NCBI GenBank assembly: GCA_001897525.1
Contig: MKTB01000009.1
Span: 1 to 64,000, forward strand
DNA length: 64,000 bases
DNA from: Bacteroidetes bacterium 43-16
GTDB lineage: Bacteria; Bacteroidota; Bacteroidia; Chitinophagales; Chitinophagaceae
Direction: 5' to 3'
Position 1 is the stretch's first letter; every line of letters starts with the position of its first letter. The notes under the pieces are model-generated. The model was not told the DNA's origin. It saw only the letters and a list, made by a program, of their open reading frames with translations, and searched no databases. A program made the translations under genes and the position numbers. Shown one piece after another: positions 44,765-53,752 of this stretch.

Positions 44765-47700
44765 TTACATATTCCTTCTATACTGTCCGCCTACTTCAAA
44801 TAAGGCCTTAGTGATTTGTCCTAAAGAACAATATTTTACAGTATTCATCAGCTCTTCAAAGATATTGCCGTTTTTGATGGCAACTTCCTGTAGTCTTTTT
44901 AAGGCTTGTTCACCTTTGTCGCCACTACGTTCCCAAAGATTGTTGATGTTTTGGATCTGGAATTCTTTTTCCTCTGTAGTAGAACGGATCACTTCTGCCG
45001 GAACTACTGTTTTAGAACCCGTAGAACTTAAGAAAGTATTCACCCCGATGATCGGGAACTCCCCGGTATGTTTCAGCGTTTCATAATACAAAGATTCTTC
45101 CTGGATCTTACCACGTTGATACATGGTTTCCATAGCACCCAGTACGCCACCACGTTCCGTGATCTTGTCAAATTCGGCATATACCGCTTCTTCTACCAGG
45201 TCCGTCAGCTCTTCGATGATGAATGAGCCCTGTAAAGGATTCTCATTCTTAGCGAGGCCCAATTCACGGTTAATGATCAGCTGTATGGCCATAGCACGGC
45301 GCACAGATTCTTCTGTAGGCGTGGTAATCGCTTCATCATAAGCATTTGTATGCAGGGAATTACAGTTGTCATAGATCGCATATAAAGCCTGCAGGGTAGT
45401 GCGGATATCATTAAAATCGATCTCTTGTGCGTGCAATGAACGGCCTGAGGTCTGGATGTGGTATTTCAACATTTGAGAGCGCTCATTACCGCCATATTTT
45501 AGTTTCATAGCCTTAGACCATATTCTCCTGGCTACGCGACCGATCACAGAATACTCCGGATCGATACCATTAGAGAAGAAGAACGATAAGTTAGGTGCAA
45601 ATTCATCAATATGCATACCACGGCTCAGGTAGTATTCTACAAAAGTGAAGCCATTAGAAATCGTAAAGGCCAATTGAGAAATAGGGTTTGCACCTGCTTC
45701 TGCAATGTGATAACCAGAAATAGAAACAGAGTAAAAGTTACGTACTCCTTCATCAATAAAATACTGCTGCACATCACCCATTACCCTCAACGAAAATTCA
45801 GTAGAGAAAATACAGGTATTTTGTGCCTGGTCTTCTTTCAGGATATCTGCCTGAACAGTACCACGAACAGATTTTAAAGTTCTTTCCTTAATGGCTGCAT
45901 ATACATCAGCCGGTAATACCTGGTCGCCTGTAACGCCTAAAAGCATTAAACCCAAACCGTCATTACCTTCCGGTAAGTCGCTCTGTTGGCCTTCCGCCGC
46001 TTTACCCACACCTACATTTGAGGAGTAATAGGGGCGTGGCACACCTTTATCTTTATAGATCGCATCGATCTTTGCATTCACTTCCTCTTCCAGCCCGTTT
46101 TCTTTGATGTACAATTCACATTGCTGATCAATGGCCGCATTCATAAAGAAAGCCGTAATCGTAGGGGCCGGACCGTTAATCGTCATAGAGACAGAGGTCG
46201 TAGGCGCAGCTAAATTAAATCCTGAATATAATTTCTTGGCATCATCCAGCGTAGGAACACTAACACCGGAATTACCGATCTTACCATAAATATCCGGGCG
46301 ATGATCAGGATCCTGGCCATATAGAGTCACCGAGTCAAATGCCGTACTCAGGCGCGCAGCCGGTAAGCCTTTAGATACATAGTGGAAACGTTTGTTGGTC
46401 CTTTCCGGTCCGCCTTCTCCGGCAAACATACGTGTAGGGTCTTCACCTTCACGCTTGAAGGGGTAGATACCTGCTGCGTAAGGGAATTCTCCCGGGAAGT
46501 TTTCCAGTAAAGACCACTTCAGGATCTCGCCCCAGGCTTCAAACTGTGGTACCGCCACTTTCGGGATCTGAGAGTGGGAAAGCGATTCGGTATGTGTTTT
46601 TATTTTTAAAACCTTATCACGTACTTTGAATTCGAAGAATTCATTTTGATAGTTGGCTTTTTTAGCATCCCAGGATTTGAGTAATTCTAAATTCTTAGGA
46701 TCAATGTCCAGGCTCACTTTTTGATACACCTCCTGCAATTCCTTGATCAAACGATCTTTGTCTTCAATATTAGAACGCTGTAAAGTGTCAATAGTTTTAT
46801 GAATACCGAAAAGGCGTTGAGCCACATCAGCCTGCTCTTTGGAGCGTTTGTCATAACCCCTGTTATTCTCGGCGATCTCTGCCAGGTAGCGTGTACGAGA
46901 TGGCGGGATGATAAATATTTTTTCACTCAGCTCATCTGAAGCTTTGAATTCTGATTTTAAATTCGTTTCAGTTTTCTCTGCGATCAGGTCCATTAAAGCA
47001 CGGTACATCGTATTGGTTCCCGGGTCATTAAATTGAGAGGCAATAGTGCCGTAAACCGGCATATCGTCTATATTCTGATCAAAGAACTTATGGTTGCGTT
47101 GGTATTGTTTTTTTACATCACGCAAGGCATCAGCAGCACCGCGTTTGTCAAATTTATTCACCACAACAATGTCTGCAAAGTCAAGCATGTCGATCTTCTC
47201 CAACTGAGTTGCCGCACCATATTCAGGGGTCATGATGTACATATTCACATCACCATAATCCGTGATTTGTGTATCGCTCTGACCGATACCCGAAGTTTCG
47301 AGCACGATAAGGTCAAACTTTGCGGCCTTAAGGATATTCACAGCATCTGCAATATATTTAGATACCGCCAGGTTGCTCTGACGGGTAGCCATAGAGCGCA
47401 TATACACCCTGTCATTGCGGATAGCATTCATGCGGATCCTGTCACCCAGTAAGGCACCGCCTGTTTTTCTTTTAGAAGGGTCAACAGAGATGATACCGAT
47501 CGTTTTTTCAGGGAAGTCCATTAAGAACCTTCTTACGATCTCATCTACAGAAGAAGACTTACCCGAACCACCGGTACCGGTGATCCCCAAAACAGGAGTT
47601 TTGCTTTCTTTAGCTAATTCAGCTACTTTTTGCAGCATAGCCTGCGTTTCCGGCAATTCACTGTAATTCTCAGCAGCAGAGATCAGGCGACCCACATCTT

Positions 47701-48178
47701 TAGGATTTTTATCCGTAATGTGACCTATTTCCCCGTTCAGCTGGTTGCCGGTAGGGAAGTCCGATTTAGACATTAAGTCAATGATCATGCCTTCCAGTCC
47801 CATGGCACGGCCATCATCCGGAGAGTAGATCTTGTCTACACCATAATCTTCCAGTTCTTTGATCTCTTCAGGTAGAATAACGCCACCACCACCGGCAAAT
47901 ATTTTGATATGTCCTGCTCCTTTTTCGCGCAGCAGGTCATACATATACTTTAAGTATTCCACGTGACCTCCCTGGTAGGAAGTCATCGCAATCGCATTGG
48001 CATCTTCCTGGATCGCACAATCCACGACTTCCTGAACAGACCTGTCGTGTCCCAGGTGAATCACTTCGGTACCGTTCGCCTGCATCACACGGCGCATAAT
48101 GTTGATAGAGGCATCATGACCATCAAATAGTGAAGCTGCGGTGACAATCCTGATCTTGTTCTTAGGTTGATATGACAT
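44765..48178 (-). CDS. icmF: Fused isobutyryl-CoA mutase (IcmF)
   Basis: A 1137-residue fusion of three modules: cobalamin-binding domain (about 8-140, DGHDAS with H21), a MeaB-like GTPase chaperone (about 195-420, P-loop GTGGSGKS 201-208) and the mutase TIM barrel (about 530-1137). The substrate-loop [16 protein letters not shown] carries Phe where methylmalonyl-CoA mutase has Tyr, indicating isobutyryl/n-butyryl-CoA as substrate. It interconverts branched and straight C4-CoA esters using adenosylcobalamin, with the GTPase guarding the cofactor. It is monocistronic, divergent from the SIMPL gene. Confidence 0.93.
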   Translation of the reverse strand: MSYQPKNKIRIVTAASLFDGHDASINIMRRVMQANGTEVIHLGHDRSVQEVVDCAIQEDANAIAMTSYQGGHVEYLKYMYDLLREKGAGHIKIFAGGGGVILPEEIKELEDYGVDKIYSPDDGRAMGLEGMIIDLMSKSDFPTGNQLNGEIGHITDKNPKDVGRLISAAENYSELPETQAMLQKVAELAKESKTPVLGITGTGGSGKSSSVDEIVRRFLMDFPEKTIGIISVDPSKRKTGGALLGDRIRMNAIRNDRVYMRSMATRQSNLAVSKYIADAVNILKAAKFDLIVLETSGIGQSDTQITDYGDVNMYIMTPEYGAATQLEKIDMLDFADIVVVNKFDKRGAADALRDVKKQYQRNHKFFDQNIDDMPVYGTIASQFNDPGTNTMYRALMDLIAEKTETNLKSEFKASDELSEKIFIIPPSRTRYLAEIAENNRGYDKRSKEQADVAQRLFGIHKTIDTLQRSNIEDKDRLIKELQEVYQKVSLDIDPKNLELLKSWDAKKANYQNEFFEFKVRDKVLKIKTHTESLSHSQIPKVAVPQFEAWGEILKWSLLENFPGEFPYAAGIYPFKREGEDPTRMFAGEGGPERTNKRFHYVSKGLPAARLSTAFDSVTLYGQDPDHRPDIYGKIGNSGVSVPTLDDAKKLYSGFNLAAPTTSVSMTINGPAPTITAFFMNAAIDQQCELYIKENGLEEEVNAKIDAIYKDKGVPRPYYSSNVGVGKAAEGQQSDLPEGNDGLGLMLLGVTGDQVLPADVYAAIKERTLKSVRGTVQADILKEDQAQNTCIFSTEFSLRVMGDVQQYFIDEGVRNFYSVSISGYHIAEAGANPISQLAFTISNGFTFVEYYLSRGMHIDEFAPNLSFFFSNGIDPEYSVIGRVARRIWSKAMKLKYGGNERSQMLKYHIQTSGRSLHAQEIDFNDIRTTLQALYAIYDNCNSLHTNAYDEAITTPTEESVRRAMAIQLIINRELGLAKNENPLQGSFIIEELTDLVEEAVYAEFDKITERGGVLGAMETMYQRGKIQEESLYYETLKHTGEFPIIGVNTFLSSTGSKTVVPAEVIRSTTEEKEFQIQNINNLWERSGDKGEQALKRLQEVAIKNGNIFEELMNTVKYCSLGQITKALFEVGGQYRRNM

Positions 48179-48319
48179 ATTATTTTTATTATCTCTGATA
48201 TTATTCCTGTAAAATTTACCTGCCCTTTCTATAAAGAATTTGCGTAAAAACAGGCTACAAACATACGAAATTATAGGCTAATGCTGTAATATTTCAGATC
48301 GGGAATAAGGAAAATACAG

Positions 48320-48352
48320 TTGCGGATGAAACAAAAAATGGGCTTATTTTTG
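48320..48352 (+). promoter_or_regulatory. Promoter of the SIMPL-domain gene
   Basis: TTG at 48320-48322 and TATTTTTG at 48345-48352 are 22 bp apart, matching the Bacteroidota consensus. This also shows that the TTG at 48320 is not a start codon. Confidence 0.65.
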
Positions 48353-48370
48353 ATCATAAATACAATAATT

Positions 48371-49129
48371 ATGGAAAAACGTTCAATTATAACTACCCTG
48401 GTCCTGGGACTGGCGATCATCATTACCGCCCTCATTTTGGGTAAAGCATTGAAAAACAGGAACGCCCATGGAGATACCATACAAGTAATAGGATTGGGTA
48501 CCAAAGATTTTCTTTCCGACGAAATGTTGTGGAAGGGCAGCTTCAGCGCCAAGTCAATGGATGCCAAAGAAGCTTATGGAAAAGTGCTTTCCGATAAAGA
48601 TAAAGTAAAGCAGTTCTTCATCGCCAAAGGCTTTAAAGAAACAGAATTTTCCTTCGGAGGTATACAAATAGAGAAGCGCTTCCGGACGGTGCAGATAGAA
48701 GGGGCGAATCATGAGTATCGTTCAGAATCAGTATTTGATGGCTATGAGGCCACTCAAGGCATTGTATTCAACAGAGTTAAAGATGAGGGTTTGATGAAGC
48801 GCATAGAAGAAGTGGCCGATCAGACGGCAGAGCTGATCAATTCAGGAATAGAATTCAGCGGGCAGGAAATACAATATACCTACTCAGACCTGGCGAGCCT
48901 GAAACACAACCTGATTGAAAATGCCACAAAAGATGCCCGGGAGAGAGCAGAGAAAATTGTAAAAACCGGGAAAGGCGACCTGGGCAAACTTAAAACAGCC
49001 ACTATGGGTGTATTCCAGATAACCGGTAAAGGCAGCGTGGAAGAAGATACTTACGGCGGCATCCTGGATACAAAGAGTAAATGGAAGACAGCAAGGATTA
49101 CCGTAAGGTTGACTTATGTACTGGACTAG
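48371..49129 (+). CDS. SIMPL domain (DUF541) membrane-anchored protein
   Basis: A 252-residue protein using the ATG at 48371, because the promoter at 48320-48352 rules out the longer frame. It starts with a membrane anchor (about 6-25, MEKRSIITTLVLG...) and continues with a SIMPL domain (about 38-250) with the VIGLGTKDF start. Family members sit in the periplasm and form ring oligomers; no enzyme activity is known. It has no operon partner. Confidence 0.85.
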   Translation: MEKRSIITTLVLGLAIIITALILGKALKNRNAHGDTIQVIGLGTKDFLSDEMLWKGSFSAKSMDAKEAYGKVLSDKDKVKQFFIAKGFKETEFSFGGIQIEKRFRTVQIEGANHEYRSESVFDGYEATQGIVFNRVKDEGLMKRIEEVADQTAELINSGIEFSGQEIQYTYSDLASLKHNLIENATKDARERAEKIVKTGKGDLGKLKTATMGVFQITGKGSVEEDTYGGILDTKSKWKTARITVRLTYVLD

Positions 49130-49242
49130 TACTGAATCCGGTAAGGTTGATTAAATAAAAATAATGTTAAAATAATGATTGTCATATCTTTCTGATATAA
49201 CTTCGCGCCAATTTAAATTTTATTAATATTCAATTATATATT

Positions 49243-49935
49243 ATGAAAAAAGTAATCTTAGCAATTGGTGCCTTGACAATGACTGTTATTGCGAATGCAC
49301 AAGAGTTCGCATCTTTCAAACCTTACGAAGGTAATGTAACTTCAGAAATGGGCTTGACAGGTGGTATTTTTAACTCTGATATCAAATTGGCAGAAGGCGC
49401 TCTTTTAAGAGGTCGTTATTTCCTGACTGAAACTTCAGCGATCCGTGTTGGATTGAACGTTACTTCTACCGGTACAAAAGAAAACTTCTGGAAAGACAGC
49501 ACTACTACTAAAGGTGTTTTAAATCAAAGAACTTCTAATGTAATGATCAACCTGGGTTATGAGAAACATTTCAAAGGTACTAACCGTTTGTCTCCTTATG
49601 TTGGTGGTGATGTATTATTAGGTTTCGGTAGCCAAAAAGAAAAAGGCAGCGAAACTGATGGTAACACTTACTTTGCTAACTACAACTATGACGTTAAAAC
49701 AAGTAATTTCTCTTGGGGAGTTCGTGGCGTAGTAGGTGCAGACTATTATTTTGCTAAAAACGTTTACTTAGGCGTTGAAGCAGGATTAGGTTTCATCAAT
49801 TCAGTTGAAGGAAAAACTAAGATCTCTACCCAGATCGGTTCTTCTTCCAGCAATACAGAGATCAAATCTCCTGGTTCCAGTTTCGACTTTAATCCAAGCA
49901 TCGTAACTGGTGTTAGATTAGGTTTTGTACTTTAA
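49243..49935 (+). CDS. Outer-membrane beta-barrel protein
   Basis: A 230-residue protein with a signal peptide (cleavage near ANAQ) and an alternating pattern of polar and aromatic residues ending in Leu (GVRLGFVL), the usual layout of an eight-stranded outer-membrane barrel. Segments like SPYVGGDVLLGF and VYLGVEAGLGF are typical. No OmpA-like peptidoglycan-binding domain follows. Function unknown; may be a small porin or adhesin. A TAACTTCG -7-like element lies at 49198-49205. The gene is followed by a strong terminator. Confidence 0.82.
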   Translation: MKKVILAIGALTMTVIANAQEFASFKPYEGNVTSEMGLTGGIFNSDIKLAEGALLRGRYFLTETSAIRVGLNVTSTGTKENFWKDSTTTKGVLNQRTSNVMINLGYEKHFKGTNRLSPYVGGDVLLGFGSQKEKGSETDGNTYFANYNYDVKTSNFSWGVRGVVGADYYFAKNVYLGVEAGLGFINSVEGKTKISTQIGSSSSNTEIKSPGSSFDFNPSIVTGVRLGFVL

Positions 49936-49954
49936 TCAGTTTAGAAATACAAAT

Positions 49955-49990
49955 AAAAAGCCGGCTACTAATTTTAGTAGCCGGCTTTTT
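49955..49990. terminator. Bidirectional terminator, 16-bp perfect stem
   Basis: Positions 49955-49970 pair with 49975-49990, beginning AAAAAG and ending CTTTTT. It separates the barrel gene (+) from the convergent membrane-protein gene (-). Confidence 0.9.
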
Positions 49991-49998
49991 TGTATGGA

Positions 49999-50979
49999 TC
50001 AGTTCTTGAAAAACCAGTTGATATAAATGATCGCTCCGATCAATAAGAGATTCAATAATTCAGGCAGCCACCTGGGTTTGGAAATAAGCCATGCCCTGGC
50101 GATGAACAAAGCTGCAGGCACCATACAGACCAGCCATATCTCGGCACCTTGCTGGTATAAGCCTGATGTTGACAGCACTGCAAATATGAAAAACAGGATA
50201 TTGACCCACCATATTTTCTTGATCTGGAATAGCATACGGCCCATTTGTTTACTCAGCACCAGGATGCCTGTGAGGGAAAGCAGCAAAACCACTCCGAGTG
50301 CCAGGATGCTGTGATGATTTAAATGGAAATTCATCCGGAAGCTGGTGGAGAATAACTTTGAAATTAAAAACAAACTATCCGTCAGGTAAGCGATCCCTAC
50401 AAAGAGATAGAAGGGTGTAAATGTGCCCAATAAAGTGACCATCCATTCTGCTGGCTTATAGGCCCTTAAAATGGCAATGGCAAAGGCAATAAAGATCAAA
50501 AACCAGAAATTAGGGAAGTTGAGCAATACCAGCAGGCCAAAGGTGAAACCTATATTGAACAATACTTTTCGGGTATTGAGGTCTGTATAAGTCTGGTAAA
50601 TAAGGCGCAACAAGATTAAAAACAACCAGTTGTTGATCAGCTCCACGCCCAGCTGGCTCCATTGAGGCAGCAGGCTGGTGATCAGGATATAGGTATAAGC
50701 AGGTAAATAGCTCCTTTTATTGAACAGGTGATAATTGCTCACAACATAGTTCAGGTATAGTCCCTGCAGCCAGGTACAGACTATGGCCAGGAAAGCATAA
50801 AAATATACGCTGGTGCCAAACAGGTGAAACATCTTTTTCAATAAGATGCCCCAGAGCACCTGGTGTTGCTCCGCTTGCGGAATGTCGGTACCCATCAATA
50901 AAGGTATTTTTATAATCAGTGCGATTACAAATAATAAAATGACGGTATACGGATTCTGGTTCTTAAATAATCTGAGCAC
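49999..50979 (-). CDS. Multi-pass membrane protein (DUF6427-like)
   Basis: A 326-residue protein with about nine hydrophobic helices and the start LFKNQNPYTVILLF, which resembles DUF6427 membrane proteins of Bacteroidota. No catalytic motif is seen. It has no close operon partner and starts 113 bp from the divergent panD gene. Some databases give related proteins misleading names from distant similarity; I see no support for an enzyme function. Confidence 0.65.
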   Translation of the reverse strand: MLRLFKNQNPYTVILLFVIALIIKIPLLMGTDIPQAEQHQVLWGILLKKMFHLFGTSVYFYAFLAIVCTWLQGLYLNYVVSNYHLFNKRSYLPAYTYILITSLLPQWSQLGVELINNWLFLILLRLIYQTYTDLNTRKVLFNIGFTFGLLVLLNFPNFWFLIFIAFAIAILRAYKPAEWMVTLLGTFTPFYLFVGIAYLTDSLFLISKLFSTSFRMNFHLNHHSILALGVVLLLSLTGILVLSKQMGRMLFQIKKIWWVNILFFIFAVLSTSGLYQQGAEIWLVCMVPAALFIARAWLISKPRWLPELLNLLLIGAIIYINWFFKN

Positions 50980-51091
50980 TGAAATATAATTTAACCTGCT
51001 TTAGTTTTATTAATATGCGAATATCGTAAATCTATTTAAAAACTTTTTTTGTCATTTATATTTATCTTTTATTACTAACTTTGCGCGCGTT

Positions 51092-51436
51092 ATGCAAATT
51101 CAGTTATTAAAGTCCAAGATTCATCGCGTTACCGTTACAGAAGCGAATCTTAATTATATAGGAAGCATTACCATTGATGAAGACTTAATGGAGGCTTCAA
51201 ATATTATTGAGCATGAAAAAGTACAGATCGTAAATATTAATAATGGCGAGCGCCTGGAAACTTATGTGATCAAAGGCCTCAGGGGCAGCGGACAGATCTG
51301 CCTGAACGGTCCTGCCGCCCGTAAGGTGACTCCCGGTGATATGATCATCATCATCTCCTATTGTTCTATGGACTTCGAAGACGCTAAGAAATTCGAACCT
51401 ACCATTATCTTCCCCAAAGAAAATAATACTTTATAA
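51092..51436 (+). CDS. panD: Aspartate 1-decarboxylase
   Basis: A 114-residue proenzyme that cleaves itself at G24-S25 (YIGSITID) to form the pyruvoyl cofactor, then makes beta-alanine for coenzyme A. The catalytic Tyr22 and the Lys in SKIHRVTV are present, as is the LNGPAARK active-site segment. A promoter-like TTG (51049) and TAACTTTG (51076-51083) lie just upstream. It is separated from radA by a terminator at 51461, so it is transcribed alone. Confidence 0.95.
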   Translation: MQIQLLKSKIHRVTVTEANLNYIGSITIDEDLMEASNIIEHEKVQIVNINNGERLETYVIKGLRGSGQICLNGPAARKVTPGDMIIIISYCSMDFEDAKKFEPTIIFPKENNTL

Positions 51437-51460
51437 AATTCTTAAAAATTATATTTATTT

Positions 51461-51492
51461 AAAAAATGCAGCAATTCAAGGCTGCATTTTTT
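51461..51492 (+). terminator. panD terminator
   Basis: A 12-bp perfect stem, AAAAAATGCAGC (51461-51472) with GCTGCATTTTTT (51481-51492), lies just after panD. Confidence 0.88.
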
Positions 51493-51524
51493 ATTGTCCT
51501 TTTTAATTGTTGTAACATTGTATC

Positions 51525-52901
51525 ATGAAGCAGAAAACGGCATTTTTTTGCCAGAATTGTGGTTATGAATCCAGCAAATGGGCCGGTAAATGTCCCAACT
51601 GCGGGGAGTGGAATACTTTTGTAGAGGAGATCAAGGAAAAACCTGCTGCAAAGTCAGATGTAAGCCAGCTTTGGGCAGAAACACCCCAAGTGAAGGAAAA
51701 TAGCAAGGCCCAGGTGATCACGGAAATTGTTGCCGGGGATGAGATCCGTTTCCGCTTGCCCGATGAAGAACTGAACCGGGTGTTGGGTGGCGGATTGGTA
51801 CAGGGCTCCGTAACCTTGGTTGCCGGAGACCCGGGTATCGGTAAGTCCACCTTGTTTTTACAAACGGCATTGGAAGCCAATCAACTGAAAGTATTATATG
51901 TTTCCGGTGAGGAAAGCGTGCACCAGATAAAAATGCGTGCCGACCGCATCGGTATTCATGCGCCGCATGTGTTTTTGCTCACAGCCACCAATACACAAAC
52001 CATTTTCAACGAAATTAAGAAAGTACAACCCAACTGGGTTATTATAGATTCCATACAGACCCTGGAATCCCCTTTGATCGACAGTGCTGCCGGGAGTGTG
52101 GCCCAGGTGCGTGCTACAGCAGGGGAGTTGCAGAAGTTTGCCAAGCAGACCCAGGTGCCGGTGACCATTATCGGTCATATCACCAAAGACGGCGGTATCG
52201 CCGGGCCCAAGGTCCTGGAGCATATGGTAGATACCGTATTGCAATTTGAAGGAGACCGCCATTATGCTTACCGCATCTTGCGTACCCTTAAAAACCGCTT
52301 CGGTTCTACCTCAGAACTGGGCATTTATGAAATGGTACAAAGCGGCCTGCGTGGGGTGAGCAATCCCTCCGAGATCCTGCTGAGCCAGCATGAGGAGCTG
52401 TTGAGCGGTATTGCCAAGGCTGTCACCATAGAAGGCATGCGCCCGTTAATGATCGAGACTCAGGCATTGGTTTCACAGGCCGTGTATGGTACGCCACAGC
52501 GCACCTCCAATGGTTTTGACCTGCGCAGGCTGCAGCTATTGCTGGCCGTACTGGAAAAGCGCGGTGGTTTTCATTTCGGGATGAAAGATGTTTTCCTGAA
52601 TATTGCCGGGGGCTTACGACTGGAAGACCCTTCTATAGACCTGGCGGTAGTAGGCGCATTATTATCTTCCTATGAAGATACCCCTTTGCCCGACCAGGCT
52701 TGTTTCGTGGGCGAGGTGGGCTTGTCTGGGGAGATCAGGGCGGTGAGCCGTATAGATCAGCGGATAGCCGAGGCACAGAAGATGGGCATGGAGCGTGTTT
52801 TTATCCCTAAATCCAACCTGAAAGGCCTCGATAATAATACTTTTACAATAGAAATTATTGGTCTGAACAAAGTGTCAGATATGTATCAAATGCTGTTTTA
52901 A
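51525..52901 (+). CDS. radA: DNA repair protein RadA
   Basis: A 458-residue RecA-like helicase with an N-terminal C4 zinc finger (C9, C12, C23, C26), Walker A GDPGIGKST (101-109), the RadA-specific KNRFGS motif (about residue 253) and a C-terminal Lon-like domain. It processes branched recombination intermediates. Its last base is shared with the ATG of the next gene (TAATG, 52899-52903), so the pair is translationally coupled. Confidence 0.96.
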   Translation: MKQKTAFFCQNCGYESSKWAGKCPNCGEWNTFVEEIKEKPAAKSDVSQLWAETPQVKENSKAQVITEIVAGDEIRFRLPDEELNRVLGGGLVQGSVTLVAGDPGIGKSTLFLQTALEANQLKVLYVSGEESVHQIKMRADRIGIHAPHVFLLTATNTQTIFNEIKKVQPNWVIIDSIQTLESPLIDSAAGSVAQVRATAGELQKFAKQTQVPVTIIGHITKDGGIAGPKVLEHMVDTVLQFEGDRHYAYRILRTLKNRFGSTSELGIYEMVQSGLRGVSNPSEILLSQHEELLSGIAKAVTIEGMRPLMIETQALVSQAVYGTPQRTSNGFDLRRLQLLLAVLEKRGGFHFGMKDVFLNIAGGLRLEDPSIDLAVVGALLSSYEDTPLPDQACFVGEVGLSGEIRAVSRIDQRIAEAQKMGMERVFIPKSNLKGLDNNTFTIEIIGLNKVSDMYQMLF

Positions 52902-53551
52902 TGAAATTGAACCGTATAATAAACAAGATCTGTTTGTGCCTGTTTTTGATGATCCTATATCCCCTGGTATCATCGGCTGTTGACAGGCAAAGCTTAAAAA
53001 ACGGGGATATTATTTTCCAGGACCTGGATTGCGGGCCTATGTGCGATGCGATTGAAGCCGTAACCAATGGTTATGAAGGGCTTGACTTTTCTCATATGGG
53101 CATGGTCTATCTCAGGAATGATTCTGTTTTGATCATTGAAAGTATCGGGAAAGGCGTTATCCTCACCCCGCTGGATCAATTTTTGAAGCGAACGGCAAAC
53201 AAGCACCTGGTCGCCCGTTTAAAGCCAAAATATACCTCCTTGATCCCCCAGGCTTTAGGGTACTCACTCCTGTGTATGGGTATGCCTTATGATGATGATT
53301 TCCTGTATGATAATGGTAAATACTATTGTTCAGAGCTGATCTACGATGCCTTTAAACATGCCAATGGAGGCAAGCCGTTTTTTAAACTTTACCCGATGAC
53401 TTATAAAGAACCCGGTACCGGTAATTTTTACCCGGTTTGGGAAAATCACTTTAAAAAATTACAGATGGACATTCCCGAAGGATTGCCGGGCTGTAATCCC
53501 GGGGGAATGTCACAATCAGATAAGATCAGAGTCTTGGGTTATTTGATGTGA
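52901..53551 (+). CDS. YiiX-like permuted NlpC/P60 cysteine hydrolase, exported
   Basis: A 216-residue protein with a signal peptide (cleavage near SSAV). The permuted papain-like fold has its His in DFSHMGMVY (early) and the Cys in YYCSELIYDAF (late), as in YiiX/YebB-type enzymes. It may cleave peptidoglycan peptides or lipid-linked amides. It overlaps the end of radA by one base, an unusual pairing since the product acts outside the cytoplasm. Confidence 0.83.
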   Translation: MKLNRIINKICLCLFLMILYPLVSSAVDRQSLKNGDIIFQDLDCGPMCDAIEAVTNGYEGLDFSHMGMVYLRNDSVLIIESIGKGVILTPLDQFLKRTANKHLVARLKPKYTSLIPQALGYSLLCMGMPYDDDFLYDNGKYYCSELIYDAFKHANGGKPFFKLYPMTYKEPGTGNFYPVWENHFKKLQMDIPEGLPGCNPGGMSQSDKIRVLGYLM

Positions 53552-53752
53552 TGAAATAGACCAGATTACAAAAACACTTGTGCACTCGTTATTGGGTTAA
53601 TTGTTTAAATCATTCTGATTGCCCAAGAGCTCCGGAATAGTTTCCAAGATCAAAAAAGCAGCTAAAGATGCCCTCCAAAAAAGCGTACTAATTTTTGTAA
53701 CTTTGGCGCTTAAAATCTCCAAGCAATTTATTAAGATTTTCTATATTTACAC

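Noticed and set aside
48179-48370. Cobalamin riboswitch ahead of the isobutyryl-CoA mutase or SIMPL gene
   Set aside because: No B12-box or matching helices were seen in this short divergent region.
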